From: Burhinus oedicnemus
Lineage: Eukaryota > Chordata > Aves > Charadriiformes > Burhinidae
Length of the DNA stretch: 64,000 bases
Reading direction: 5' to 3'
Assembly (NCBI GenBank): GCA_008921705.1
Contig: VFFE01007644.1
Location: forward strand, 2,066,871-2,130,870
Position 1 is the stretch's first letter. The number at the start of each line of letters is the position of its first letter. The translations under genes were made by a program, and so were the position numbers. Shown one piece after another: positions 1 through 13,200 of the stretch. The notes under the pieces were generated by a model. The model did not search any database, was not told the DNA's origin, and worked only from the letters and a program-made list of their open reading frames with translations.

Positions 1-2504
1 CCGAGCACTTCAGACAGGCTAATTTACATGAAAATGCAGACAGGATTTGAATTTAAAAATGGCATCCTCATATTCTGTGTGCTCTTCCCCAAAGCTTTTT
101 GGGACCCTCCTTAGTTCCTTTTAGGATTCTGTGTTCAGTAATGGTGGTGTAAATCCAAATAGAGGTTGCTGGCAAATTTCAGTCAGGACAGAAAAGTCTG
201 TGCTTTTGAAATCTGGGTTCCTCAATTGAATAAAATGTAAAAATTTAATTATGTAACATTTCCTATTGACCTGAGCATTTAGTTTTGACGTTACTGCTAT
301 GATTTGTTGTGGTACAACATGCGCCGTCTGTTAGCATCAAAGCGCAAGGCTGCGACAGTGTCGTGGTTTGTGAAGTCTCCGTGTTCTTGGAAAAGGATTC
401 AATTTTACCACCTCCGTGTCTCCTCAGAATTGCGTTGTGGCTGCTGTCTGACTGCTAGGATGGGGGGAGCTGAGCAGAGCAGTGCAAGGTGGCAGTGACT
501 CCATCAGAGCTAGAAGAGGTCTTGTCTCTCTGCAAAAGACCTCCACCATATGGTGGTTTTTAGGCTTTCGTAGCATGTGTCTTTTCATTGCAGCTGATGC
601 ACAGCAAGTCACGGGTAATGCTGCATTTGAGTGCTGGGCCTCCAGCCCACTAGAAAGTCCCTGCTAACCCTGAGCTTCCTGCTCCGATCATCCTTGTAGA
701 CCTAAGCTTGGTATTTCCACACACCTATCATTCTCTGATAGTTTTTTCCTTTATGTTATAAACAGGCTGTTTACAACATAATTGAATGATGCTTATAATA
801 TAACTTTCCTTACCACATTAGTACCGCTTTGTTTGACCTTTTCTTGAGAAGGAGGATTTCTCCCCTGGTGGGTGGTGTTTGGAAGTACTGTAGCCACTCC
901 CTGTGATAATTACAATAATAAGGCTGCATTGTAGCCCGGCCAGAAAATGGCTTTTGCAGACACCCTCAAATTAGCCTGATCTCTCTGCAACAGCCAGCTG
1001 CTATCTGGAGAGACTGTTGTGAGATCTGGCTTTTTATTTTTTTAACATGATTTCTGAAAAACTAATGAAGTATTAATTCATTCAGAATTTAATTTGCTTA
1101 ATGATCATCTCAAGCAAATGACAATGGATGTTCATCTGTGAGCCATGTAGTCTTGACTTTGAGGGCTTTTTTTCAACAGTGAGGCACTCATGTTGTTGTT
1201 TGGGTGTTTGTCTCTTGGCCGAGTAGTATTTTGTACAGTTTTAACAAAGAAAACCAATCCAACTGTCACATCTTTGTACAACAATGGACTGACTGGATTG
1301 AAGTAACCTGTTTCTAATGCGATTTAAGACCCAGATTTTACCAATGTGCTGATCCTTCAGGCAGGTGTGTTTCTTAGCTGCCTTGCTACAGTCCTCTGCA
1401 TAAGTGGACTTTCAACAGGAGGAGGTGCTCAGCCTCCAAAGGTGGTGGCGCTTTTTCATTTCACTGGATAAATGCTTGAGCAGGGATTGATATATCTGGG
1501 AGTCCTTTTTTGTCTTTTAGTGTGTTACATGCGACAGCTAAAGGAAAAGAAAGAAAATGCTTTCCAGGGAAAAAAAACTCTCTCCATAGTCTGAAGAGGT
1601 CAAGGAAGTGTGCTGGCTGCTTGGATGACTTAGCTATCCTAAAAAACAAATAATGAAGGAAACTTGTGGTGCTCTGTTTGACTCAAGTAGCTCCCAAGCT
1701 ACATAAATAAACAGGAAAAACCCCACAAGACCTGATTATACAGCTGCAGCTTGCCAGGTGGGCACAGGCAACCGAATCAAAAAGATTTAGCTAGCACTAC
1801 ATTTTAATAATTGATACGACCGTACAATATTTATTAAGTAGTGTTTGATTAAAAACAATGACCTTCTGTTCTGACCTGTTTTCTCTCTTTTTCCCCCCTC
1901 CCTATTTTCTAAATATTTATTTCCTTCATTTTTCACCGCCCTCGCCTTGTCTAAGGTTACTTCAAAAAGGTGGAAACTGTGCTAGACTGACCCAGTTTTT
2001 CTATATGAAAGCAGCAAGCCCAAGCCTCTGATTCCTGGGAGGAATTAAAATCTTGAATGAACCAGGCTACGGAAGTTTTGCTCAGAGCTGCAGGAGGAGG
2101 AAACGGTAGTAACTAACCATATTTGGAGGGCCTGCAACTGCACTGTATTAATTGCAGTTTCCTTGGATCACATGTGGTGAACCAGTTCTTGGAACAGAGT
2201 CGAAAAACATGCTTAAGTTCTTCACACAAAGGTGCAGATGACTCATCTGACAACACTGGCCCATAAATCAGCGATAACGTGCTGCTGTGGTACTAGCCAT
2301 ATGCCATCCAGGTATGGTGTGTGCAAATGTGACGCCACACTGTAAGAAAGCTTTGTCTCTTCCCTTCCCCAGTCTAAAAGCCACACTGAAAATTTTGTGG
2401 AAGTGAATTCTATCCGCTTTGGTATTCTGCAGGCAATTCACAGCAACAGTTATGGTGAAACTCATTTATATCCAGTCTGCATATGAAGTTGGCTAGGTAT
2501 AAAA

Positions 2505-2522
2505 GGGGGTGGGGGGGGTGGG
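2505..2522 (+). other. G-rich run, candidate G-quadruplex
   Basis: Runs of five, eight and three guanines are separated by single thymines, so four G-triplets with short loops can be drawn on the plus strand. The run is on the strand opposite to PHACTR3 transcription, so its C-rich complement would be in the pre-mRNA. Folding is inferred from the pattern only. Confidence 0.45.
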
Positions 2523-4786
2523 AGAACCAACACAAAACCAAAAGTACCCCTCCCCTCTCCCTCTTTTGTTCTTATATGCTTCCAAGTGGAAAGTTTGAAA
2601 TTGAGTATGTTAGAACTGGGAAACATACAGCCAAACCCCCTTCTGGCTGAGGTTTTGCATATACCAGTTCACAGGCTTTCAGATACACACTGTCCATCCC
2701 ATCTTGCTTCTGTTTCAACTACTGTGAAGTAAATGCTTGGCATTAAGTGCATAAAACATTTTTCCTGAATTTCATGAACAGGTTTAAAACAAAAAACCTA
2801 ATCCTAAGTAATCTCAGCAACACAGCGACCATCCCCACAAATGGTGAGGGCTGCCACCGTGAATGGCTGAATCCCTGCTCAGCCCTTGGGTTATCAGTGG
2901 CTCACAACTGCTACAGCACCTTGTCCTGGTCAGGTTTTTGTCATAAAACAGCACAAACGGCTGTGACAACCAGAGCAGCTTACTTTGGTCCCTGTTGATT
3001 AAGGTCTGCAAATTAAATTAATGTCTGTCGGTGTTTACTTGTGCTGCAGATCCAAGTTAGCTTAAGGACCTGAATCATAATCCAGTGTAAGGTGAGGCAC
3101 TACAGAGCATTAGTGGCTTCCTGCAGATTTCTGTTTTGGTTTATGACTGCTTGTCGCTTTACGGGGCTAGGGCCCAGATCTTCAGGCATGTGTAGGTGCC
3201 TGTTTTCTGAGAGAGGATCCGAGCCTGAACAGATGCTGCTATTTGTAGGCATTTTGGCAGGGCAAAACAAGTGCGCTATTTTCTTCCCTGAAATGTTTTT
3301 TCCTTATTTAATTAAACTTGCTTTAGCAGTTTTCCTTCAAGTTTATTTACATAATTATGCTCCCTTGTGATACATTACAGCTTTCTGAACCTTGATTTTT
3401 TTTATTTCTAGTTTCACATGTACCACTTGTGCTAGAAGGCCTATTCCAGGAATTGACTCTCTGTGTCCCAGAAAAGGCCCTGGCTATTCCTCTCTGTGTC
3501 TATACCTCCTGCTCTGCTCTTCCCTTCCCTGCTGTGCACTGACCTGCTGCCCTTGCCTTCACTGTGCCGTGTTTGATTATCAATTCCCGGCACTGGAGCC
3601 AGGGAAGTAGAACAGAGCCGTGCAAGCAGTCAGTGTCTTCCCAGAAGACAATCTGTCATCAGCTGTGCCCTGGACATGTGAAACTTTTTCTTGTCCCCGG
3701 GCAGAAGTAACTGCCCTCTGCAATGACACTTCCCCGTGTTAGCACAGACTAAACGCCCAACGTTTTCAACAGGAGGTGCATGCTGAATCCTTAGCGACAC
3801 AAACCTGCACCGAGAGCAGCTTTGAGTCGTGTGCATGTTGTTCAAATCAAAAACTAACACACAGGACTAAGTCCTCTCTGTTGCAGCCCTTTATAAATGA
3901 ACCAGTGTGTTTAAAAATTCTTGCCAAACACGCTGTGGGCTGGGCTGAGACAGCAAATTGCTCTTTCTGGTTCAGCTGCAGATCACGGCTCCTGCCCAGA
4001 GCTGATAGGGTGCTCCATAATTAATTGTGCGTGCACTGTGCTTCATTACCGAAGCAAGCAAGCACCTCTTGTTAAAGACCTTCTGCCCAGAGGGTCTGTT
4101 ACGATCACATGCTCATGGTGGTTAGGTTTGTTGCTTGCTGACCAGGGATTCATATTAGTGAGGTTAATTCTATTTTTGCAAGTGTACTACATGGAAGAGA
4201 ACAAACACTGCCTCTCTCAAGAGCTCTTCAGTCCTTAAGAGAAAGGGACAGGGTACACAAGGTATGGTGTATACAGATGTACTTGAATCTCTTCTAATAC
4301 ACGTATGTGAGCTGCACTGCAGCTCCCTTGCACCTGAAAAGCCCTGTAAACAAGAGGCTAAACCGCCTTACTGCTTGGAGACGTTAATAAAACTTGAGTT
4401 TTCTCCCTTTCCTCCTGATTTTTATCCTTGAAGACTGTCTCAGAGCAACTCTGGCAGCAGACACTAAACCTCAACCCCCTTGACTGTAAGGCCAGTTCTG
4501 TCTGTCACTGGGCACATAACAGGGTTTCCAACTGGGTGTCACCACCTGACACCAAGGCAAGGCATGGGGAATATTAATGCGTATGGGATCCTTACATCTA
4601 AATCCTGGAGGCAGCACCAAAAAATCTCAGCTATCACTTACACTTGCCCCATTTTTCCAATCCTTCCCCCTCACCCCCCACAATATTTTTCTTTTCTGTA
4701 GCCTGAAAAGCTGAGCCCATAATGGAAAAGGGACAAAACATGAAAAAAATCCCAAATCCTCACACGGCACCGGGTTTAAAAAGCAT

Positions 4787-5121
4787 TTGGGCACTGTGCA
4801 AGCTGTTAATAAAATACTGCAGCCACATGCAAATCTCCAACAGCACCCCCCAGCCAGTCCCACTGCCAGCATCTCGTCCTGCTGTCTAGTGCAGAGCAAG
4901 GAGAACGGGAGACTCCCTCGGCTTACACGCACGCCCACGGAATTAAACTGTAGCTCTATATATAGCTCCCGTCTCATGCGAGGAGCTGAGGCTTTCACAG
5001 ACGCCCACGCTGCACTCGCTGGGGTTATTTTTAGCATCAGTGACAAGGTTACCTGGATGATTCCTGCCAAAAAAGAACGAAATGCATTAAATTGTACACA
5101 CCTAATTAGTGGTGACAGCTG
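4787..5121. promoter_or_regulatory. Candidate enhancer: MEF2, POU, homeodomain and E-box sites
   Basis: Several textbook sites fall within about 300 bases. There is a POU octamer ATGCAAAT at 4827-4834, MEF2 consensus sites CTATATATAG at 4956-4965 and TTATTTTTAG at 5025-5034, a homeodomain core TAATTAG at 5103-5109, and TGACAG overlapping the E-box CAGCTG at 5113-5121. The block lies inside or just beyond the PHACTR3 gene body. The site matches are seen directly; enhancer activity and the target gene are inferred. Single matches are common by chance, so the case rests on clustering. Confidence 0.35.
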
Positions 5122-6665
5122 ATCTTTTCTTTGTGCCTGCCCCTGCCTTTCTGTCTCTGGAATAAATCTGTGTCAAGTCTTCCCAGCCTTCTGAAATCAG
5201 GGCAGTTCCCTGATTTCTAGTTCAGCGAGTGGGAGTTTGAGCACAGTTGGAGCTTTGTCAAAAAGCCTTGATAATCACCAGGTGAATTTAGGCTAGTCTC
5301 TAAACTGGGCTTAATTCAGAATCTGCTTAATATCTGCATTAGGGCCACTAGTACTTTGTACGCCCATCCACACCTCCACACCCTCACATCCCCTTTTTGG
5401 TCAAAATCAAATAACATATTCCCCAAAGTTCTGTGGATTCAGCCCAGTTTCCCGCTGAATCTCTTAGTCTGGAGGACCGACACCTTTTCAGTGAGCAAAG
5501 CTGCACTGAGATGTTTCTGTGAGGAAGTGGCACAGGACATCTCCCCGTTCTTGGGAAACGGGGCACGGCTTTTGTTTCATCAATAAGTAAAATTTTCCTT
5601 TATGATTGCTCCGTGTGGAACTGTCACGCTTTGTGCTTTTAGGCTGCAAATCTGAAGTGCTGTTTGCTTGGTATTGTCCTGTCTCCAGCAGTGCTGTGAG
5701 CTTCACGCTCTGTTACGTGAGGCTGAGGTACAAACCAGGGTCTCCTCTGCGTGTGCATTTAGCTACATCTGCAGTTTCTGGGCAAGTCAACTCGAAAATG
5801 CCTTTCCAAGAACCTCAGGGCAGCACTAGAACTACAGACTTCCAGATGTGGTAAAGTACTCAATAAAGATACCTCCTTTTTCACTTTATGTCGCCAAGAA
5901 ATCTTGCCCCAGCATGATCCGCTTACCCATGCCAAGATTTTCAATGTAGTAAAGATCAAATTTAGGTGCTCGAGTTTTGGTTCCACTCTGCATCCACAAA
6001 ACCATCGTTCTTCCTGTCTGACTCCTTTGGTGCCCGCATTTCAGTATCTGAATTCCTGTCTCCATAATCTTTTAAGTGCCGCTTAATGCATCGTGTCTAC
6101 TTATGCAAATATCCGAGGAGGTGAAACAGAACATGAAGTGAAAATTACAAGTATAATCTTTTCCGGGAATTCATGTTTTCATTGAAACAGTAAGTAATAA
6201 TGGAGTGTCTTTAACTGTGGTTATACAGGCATACTTGAGAAGTACCAGCCGCCCAGGCAGTTCAAGCATTAACTTTCTAAACAGTCAGATATCAAATTTA
6301 ATTAAACAACCTTTTCCTGCGTCACTCTTCAGTCTAGCAACTATTTTACTCCTCCAGTTCACCATAAACCCCTTCTGGAACAAAGTGAGACTGTAAGGCA
6401 GAAAGCGGTTATTGCAAATAATCGTACTTGAAAATGTCTTTTCTGCCTCTTGAAACAAAGAGCTCTCAATTCACTGAATTCCATTGGGGGCTTATTATCT
6501 GCACTCCGAACACGTAATAATGGGAACTAGGACCTGTTGGGAGCCCTGTTGCCTAATGCACAGTAGAATATTGCAAGTGCACACCATGGCCCAGGGCACT
6601 GGGGACGCATGAATTAGTAAGAGAAAACACTACTGGAAAGGGAAATCTGGGGAAAATGGAATACT

Positions 6666-6713
6666 GCCATTTTGGATGGAGGAGGAAGGAGAAGTGTATG
6701 TTTCCACGGCAAC
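6666..6713. promoter_or_regulatory. X-box-like and YY1-like site pair
   Basis: GTTTCCACGGCAAC at 6700-6713 is a near-palindromic match to the RFX X-box; the right half fits the consensus and the left half has one mismatch. About 25 bases before it, GCCATTTTGG at 6666-6675 resembles a YY1 site. Function is inferred from motif similarity only. Confidence 0.25.
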
Positions 6714-9700
6714 AAGTGGTCGACTAAATTGGCTGGGAGCACGGAATATGGGAAGTGCAGTTTTCAGAAACAGCAATGAACATAAATGAATACTTGAATG
6801 TTGCTGTTAGTCAATAATACATCTGAAGTCAGTGGACTTGCACAGCTGTAAAAGTACAGTCTGTTCCAAAAGATATAACAGAATTCCTCAGTATCTTTTT
6901 TGAGATGCAATGAGTGGGAAAGGGAAGAAAAATAGGGATTTTAGCTTTGACTGCATAAACACCCATCAGCATGATAGCAGAGAGTTGGTTTTCTCTGCAG
7001 GCTCACAAATACTGTTGAAATGTATTACAACTAGAACTGTTTAAAAAATACAGCATTTTTGAGAAAATGTTATTCTTTTGTCTCCCCATTTTTGAAGTTA
7101 CATAGACACTATTATTTGTATATTTTGCACATTACATACGTCAGCATAGCTTTCCCTCCAGAGTACAGAGCTAGGCTGTGTTAGCAGTGGGACTGAGGGA
7201 ATTTGCTAGACAGCTGTAGACTTTCAAATCCCTACAAATGTGCTGAAAAATACTGATCTTCAAAACAACTGCCTGTTTACTTGCCATTCTTATGCAGCCA
7301 TATAACTGCTGACTAATCTGCCTGTACGTTATGTTGTTCTGAAGTACAGGTCTGTAGGCTGATGGTACATGTGGATTCATAGCTGAGCTGCCGTTCCCAC
7401 TGCTGTTATCTAAGCGTTACTAGTGCAGCAGCGGCAGCAGCAACGTGCCCTTATCGGCACAGGTAGTGGCAAAGTCATACGGAGACCAGACATTTCTGCT
7501 GGACCCCATTTCCCGGTCAGTGCTTCACACCTGAACACTTAGCAAGTACGTTCCTTAGCTATAAACTTTCAAGTTGTCACAAAGACACGGAGACTATGCT
7601 GCGTGAAGTAAAATGAATGGGTTTAAAGGTGCAAGATTTTCGCTCTGCCCAGCGTGGTTACATTACCACCCTACTGCCGGGTTGTGCTGGGGTGGTCTGG
7701 GTTTTGTGGGGTGAGACCTAGTCAGTCCTAGTCAGAAACTCCAGAGGGATATCTCTAGGGCTTTGACTCTTTGGCCTTTACCACTACCTATTTTTACGTT
7801 TTTTTTTCTTTGGACATGTACTTTCTTTTCCTGGTGTAAATATTTTCCTGCACGCATCCACCACCTGAGCTTGTTTGCATGGTCATGTTCTATTCTGGTG
7901 GGTGAGTTAAGAGCTGAGCTGAGCTCTGCCAGTGTACATATGTGCTGGAAGTTGTGTGGGAGATCGCTTCCAATCTGTTTTGCCATTCCAGCAATCTCTG
8001 CACCGTCTGTTCCCCGAGATGTGCTGAATCTTCCACGTTCCAGGAGGAAGGAACTAAATGAGAGCCTGTCTTCCAGCACTTGGAACAAAGATGGCTTTTA
8101 GCCATCCTGTAGGCATTACCAATGAGTCTAATAGTCTGCACCACTGATTGCTCCATGAGACCATAGCAGACAGTATGGAGGCTTCCTTCACTGCACTTAC
8201 CTATAGACAGTACATTTCCTAGCTTCTAGTAATGACCAGCCCTTTCCCTCACCAGCAGAGCGGTTTCCTTTTGAAATCCTTGTACTGACACTTGACTTTA
8301 GGTATGCCTCCTTTAAAATAATTCTTTAGGCTCATTATCAAGCAAGCTAAATGGTAAATGAAAAGAAAGGAATAAAGCCGTAGTTATACCACCTGAAGCT
8401 GCAATTCCATTAGACCTTTCACACTGAGAGAAGTCAGGCTGTATTGAAAAGAGATGTGACATTCTAGGCATTTCCGCAGTATGAGGTGTGGCTCGATACA
8501 AGAGAATCTTCTCACTCAGTGAATACTCTCTGATGGTCCAACTTGCTTTTAGGGATGCAGTGGGGTGGAAACCAGTTTTGTTTATCTCAGAGCAATAAAA
8601 TTAGTCTCCTTGCCTATGAAGACATTTAATGAGCAATTGACTGGCCAAAATAGTGGAATTAACAATATTGGAGTGCAGATTGAAATATTTCCCTGATATG
8701 AATACACAAGGCTTGCAAGGTCAAGATGATGAAGGCCGTGGTCAAGGTCAATGACACTTTTCTTCCTAAGACAATGGACATTAATGTGGCACCTCTATGA
8801 CTTGCTATGCCTGTATCTCTTGGAACTTAATGTAAATTGTAAGCTGATATTTTCTACTTGCATGGGATGTACATGTTTTTTGTGACGGGCACTGTCATCT
8901 GCTCTGTCTTGTGCCGTCACTGGCACAATGCACTGCTCTCCTTTGGGTGTAAAGTGCTGCCATGCTACAAAGAATGAACGGCAATCACTGAGACTGGAGG
9001 AAGGTGATTATTCCATCTCCAACATTGCAGGGGCATCATGAAGTGCACCCAAAATCTCATCTGTTCATTCAGCAGCTCGTTTTTTAGCTGAGGGCAAGTA
9101 TGGTGATGTTTTCCTCCACGAACCGTTCCATTAGGATTTGTGCTGTGATCCATATGCGTGCTTCTCATTCCCTGTCCCCTGAGATAAAGCTTAATCAAAT
9201 GCACACACATGAATGAGCTAGCCTAAATATCAATAAATGTTTCTTTCAGGAGAGGCTTGAGGTATTTAATATTTAATAAGCCTTGAAAATGAACTTCTGT
9301 TCATGTTTCTCAATTTGATTTCAAGCATTTTGGCGGCGAGCAGTGCTCAGTGTCCCAGTGTGGGCAGGCGCAGCACAGAGTATTTAACAATCCACTTTGT
9401 CTCATCTAAAATATTCATGTTTGCAGATATCCGAATGTAGCTCTTAAAAAAACATACACAGAAACCAAATGGTGCAGCATGAGCTTCACAGTTACCTTAA
9501 ATCTTTGCTTTAGGCTACACGCCACAGTAATGCTTTTTCTCTCATAGCTCTACCCTGTTGCCCTGGTTACTGATCAAAACCAGACCATCCCTGCCATCCC
9601 TGCAGCCGGACTTACACAAACACCTTACCCATGTGAAAACAAGGCTGCGGAAGTTGCTTCTTCCTTTAAGCAGAAATACAGCCACCAATGCATACAACAG

Positions 9701-10122
9701 CTTTCCTTTGGTCAAGTAAATATGCAGCTCTAACAATTGCCTTTATCCTCAAATTCAGCTAGTGCTGACAAAGAAAAATCAGGTTCATAAATAATTGTGT
9801 TATTATTTTTGTTAAAGCACTAGTCTTTCTGGAGGACCTCAAAATCTTGATTACGTCAGTGGAGCTGCAGGTAGATTTGGCAGAATTTTGTCTCCCACAT
9901 TGACTTCTGTCTTGTTTTCTATTGAAAACGAGGAAATCCTGACTGAAGAGGGAGTTAAGATTTTTTTTCATGTGACTGATTGACAGCTGAAAATGTGCTA
10001 TATTAGTTTGTGTATGATTCACTGCAGGAAATGGACTTGGGGGTGGATGACAGTGTCTCGTCTGACAGTACTCAGAGGACACTCCATTGTAAAGCGAGAT
10101 TCCTCCCTGTTCTTAGACTTAC

Positions 10123-10276
10123 TTGGAGAGTTTCATCTCTATTTGCTGCCGGATTTCCTGTCTTTCCTCATCTGTCCTCCTTGGGAAAATATTCCTGTCT
10201 TCCAGCTCCTGCTTACTTGGTCTGTTTCGTAGTTTTACTGCCAGCAGTTCTTTCTTGCATTTTCTTGGCAAAGTAC
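10123..10276 (-). CDS. PHACTR3: PHACTR3 exon with the first C-terminal RPEL motif
   Basis: PHACTR proteins bind G-actin through RPEL motifs and protein phosphatase 1 through the C-terminus. This 154-base exon encodes about 50 codons beginning Thr-Leu-Pro-Arg-Lys-Cys. It contains a canonical RPEL core (Arg-Pro-Ser-Lys-Gln-Glu-Leu, then Glu-Asp-Arg-Asn-Ile-Phe-Pro) and ends in the helix starting the next repeat (Ile-Glu-Met-Lys-Leu-Ser). The acceptor follows a CAG at 10277-10279. The donor reads GTAAGT just below 10123. The exon starts with two bases that complete the Gly codon split from the 16490 exon, and it ends with two bases of a Lys codon. The translation is essentially the same as remembered mammalian PHACTR3. 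The rest of the RPEL array lies outside the visible exons. Confidence 0.96.
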
Positions 10277-13200
10277 CTGGAACATGCATTGAAAAGAAAG
10301 TTATTAGAAAGACAGCTCCTGGCGATGAGACATGAACATACGGAGAGGGGGGAACCTACAGAGTGACAGTGATTCTGTATGTTAGTGTGCAATGAGCAGT
10401 TCTACACATTAATGTAAGTAGCACTACAATTGTGCGGGGCTTAGACACAAAACCGCTTACAAATGCAGAAGGATCATATTCCTCTGTTATCTTTGTTATC
10501 CATCATAAGCAAGCAGTGCTCTCAGGTGAAAATTATTTGCAGCTGAGACATGATTCACACTGCTAGTTTAGAAGTCAGAGGCTGTGCACCTTGCCTCAGT
10601 CCTCTGAGCATCCCCATAGCCCAGAGCAATCCCTATTTCCTGAACCATTTAGTGGTTCCTGTGCAAGACTGGATCGCTCAGTGACAGGAGTGGCCGGGAC
10701 ATGTACACCTTCCTCTCTGGATCACCAGGAATTGCCATGTGTGTATATATGCTCACACATGTATATAAATATATATTAAACATTATTCTGGTTTTCTGCC
10801 ATTAGAAATTAGAAAATCAGAATTGTGAGCAGACACCGTGTGTAACTCGTAACACTAAATGTAAGCCATTATGTATGTCTACATCCCGTCCAGCGTGCGA
10901 GTGTGTCACAACAGAATATCATTTAGCAGTCAATACTATACTGTTGACATTAGGCCTTTCCCTCTGAAGAGAGCAGGGGCAAATATTCCAAGGAATGAAA
11001 GAAAAGGCCGGGTTTTATGGTGATTTGCAGAATGCTGGCATTCAGGCAGTAAGAGAGACAAATACTTACTGTGATTGCATGACCGGTTGTGGTTATTGTC
11101 AAAATATGATACCACATGTTTTCCATCAAACCAGACCACCTAAAAAATTGCCATTACAAAAAACCTATTCGTAGGAGCCCCGGCAGCAACTGTTTTGAGT
11201 AGGAGTCTACTGCTCTTCAGTGTGCTGGATGCTGAGTCCTTGATGCTGCCCCTCTGATGACATTAGAAACATCCGCTTACTCTTACCAGAGGGAACTGTG
11301 TTTGAGCTTACGTGTTTCTGTATCTCTGGTGTAACTGTTTAGACTTCAGTAGGCTAAACAAATGAAAGTTGGACTCCTGAGCTTATAAAACCATTTTGCC
11401 ATGTGTTTTCTGCTTTACATGGCTGTAAAGTAGAAAGCCATCTTTATTTTCAAATGCAGACTGAAAGTCTGAGGTGATGTCCATATTTGATGAGGGGTAG
11501 CTTGCTTATGGTGGGGGAAAACAAGAGGGAAGTGGTATTAAAACCAGCGAGCTGCTGAGTCGTACTGGTAGGACTGCAGTCTTCTGGCAATCATGTTACA
11601 GGTAGGTTGTAAGCAAGTAAATTAACACCAGATCCCTGCATGCCTCTACTGTGCTGTACTGGCTTTTCTGGTGCCCAGTCCAGGACTTCAGTGGAGTCTG
11701 AAAATTATCATTGCAGAGTAGCACCAGCCAGACGGGGTTTAGAGTATTGTCAGGGTATGCAGGAACTACAGTTAAACCTTTGCATTTGCTTTATCTTGGG
11801 ACCGTGGTGTGTAATAGGAGGTTATTTTGTTTTGGTTCCTTTTTACTTCAAAGGTGGTTGGGTTTTTTTTAATTTAATGCTTCACCTTTTCTAGAAAAGG
11901 TCATCTCATTTTTAAAGAAAATGACATTTAATTGGTATTTTTGTTTGGCATTTGAGATAGGATTAAAGTCTGTTTTTTAAAGGATGCTCTGGAGCTTGGC
12001 AAGATACTAAATCCTGAATAGATTCTCATTCCCAAATATTGGAGTTTTATTTGCTAGGGTTCTGTGGGCCTATATTATTATTATCACTATTGATCTCAAA
12101 TTTCTTTATGGACACATACATCTTGGGGAGACTGGGACAGAGGATAGTTATGGTCTCCCTGTGTGAGCAGGAACGAGTCTTTTCATAGTTGCAGTGGTCT
12201 AAAATTAAACTTTTTAGAAACCATAATCAGCTCAAAACCCCACTTAGAGTCTAAAAGCTGTGCCCTTGTTTAACACCTTCCTCCTAATGCTTTCAAAGTC
12301 TGCTGCAAACGTTAATTGAATTAAACCACACAGCCCTCTGAAGTAGTAGGTATGCATTTAACAGATGGGTAAAGAAGTTAAATGATTTGGCTGATGCCAT
12401 ACAGAGCCTTCTGTTAACTGAATATATGACTCCATCAGAAACATTTGGCTCACGAAGCCACAGGCTTGGGATTCTGTCAAGGTTTTTCAAGCCTCCACCT
12501 CACTGGGAGTGGGTGCGGAGTGGGCATTTGCAGTGCTTGATCCATACAGCACAGGAACCAACAGAATTCCTTCTGGAAACAATCTGAAGCACATTTGGGG
12601 CTAGCAAACTCCTGGGTATCCCTGAACATGTTCTCATATTCACCTGGAAATTTTAAACAGGCGGTAAGAGGAATTTGGTCATGTCACAGGATTGCTGCAG
12701 AGGGACTGCACATGCACATTAAGCCCAATGTCTCCAGAACACGATAGACGTACCGCCCATGTGCTGGCCATCTGCATAGTGCGTTTGCAGGCAGTTCAGT
12801 GCAGCTTGGGTGCACTGAAACCAATGTATGTATACGCTATACAGCACGTGCATATCTCTTTGTCCAGAACTGCTTAGAAGGAAACAAGGGAGCTCGTCAA
12901 CACTTCTTTTGGAGATGCACTGTAAACGGTATTGTCCCAGTCATCAGGGACAGCAAAGGTATGAGCATGCAGAACTATCCCTACTCCCTTCAGGCTGTTA
13001 CAGAACTACTTGCCATACTGTACTATACCTGATCTTTAAATTGTGGGAGGACAAGGGCTAGAATCAGATTGACTGTTTGCTCAGATAAGGTCAGGACTCA
13101 TTTTCTGCTGTCTCTTATCTCATTGAAAGCCAGCTGAAACCAATGCTCTGCAGGTAAAGACTGGACCTTTTTGCAGGAAGTCAGGTTTGAAGCTGATGTG

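Larger units (their letters stand above)
1..10122 (-). other. PHACTR3: PHACTR3 intron downstream of the last visible exon (partial)
   Basis: This stretch follows the donor at 10122 and runs to the window edge. The family's remaining exons should come next: two more RPEL motifs, the phosphatase-binding segment and the conserved C-terminus ending near His-Arg-Pro. I looked on the minus strand for coding of those segments and did not recognise any, so the intron is probably longer than 10.1 kb. The open frames here are short, lack good splice borders and do not resemble known proteins. Listed separately are a G-rich run at 2505, a site cluster at 4.8-5.1 kb and an X-box-like site at 6.7 kb. A missed short exon remains possible. 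Confidence 0.7.

Noticed and set aside
4627..5122. Opposing 147- and 111-codon open frames
   Set aside because: They overlap on opposite strands, have no recognisable domain, and cover the candidate regulatory cluster. Both look fortuitous.
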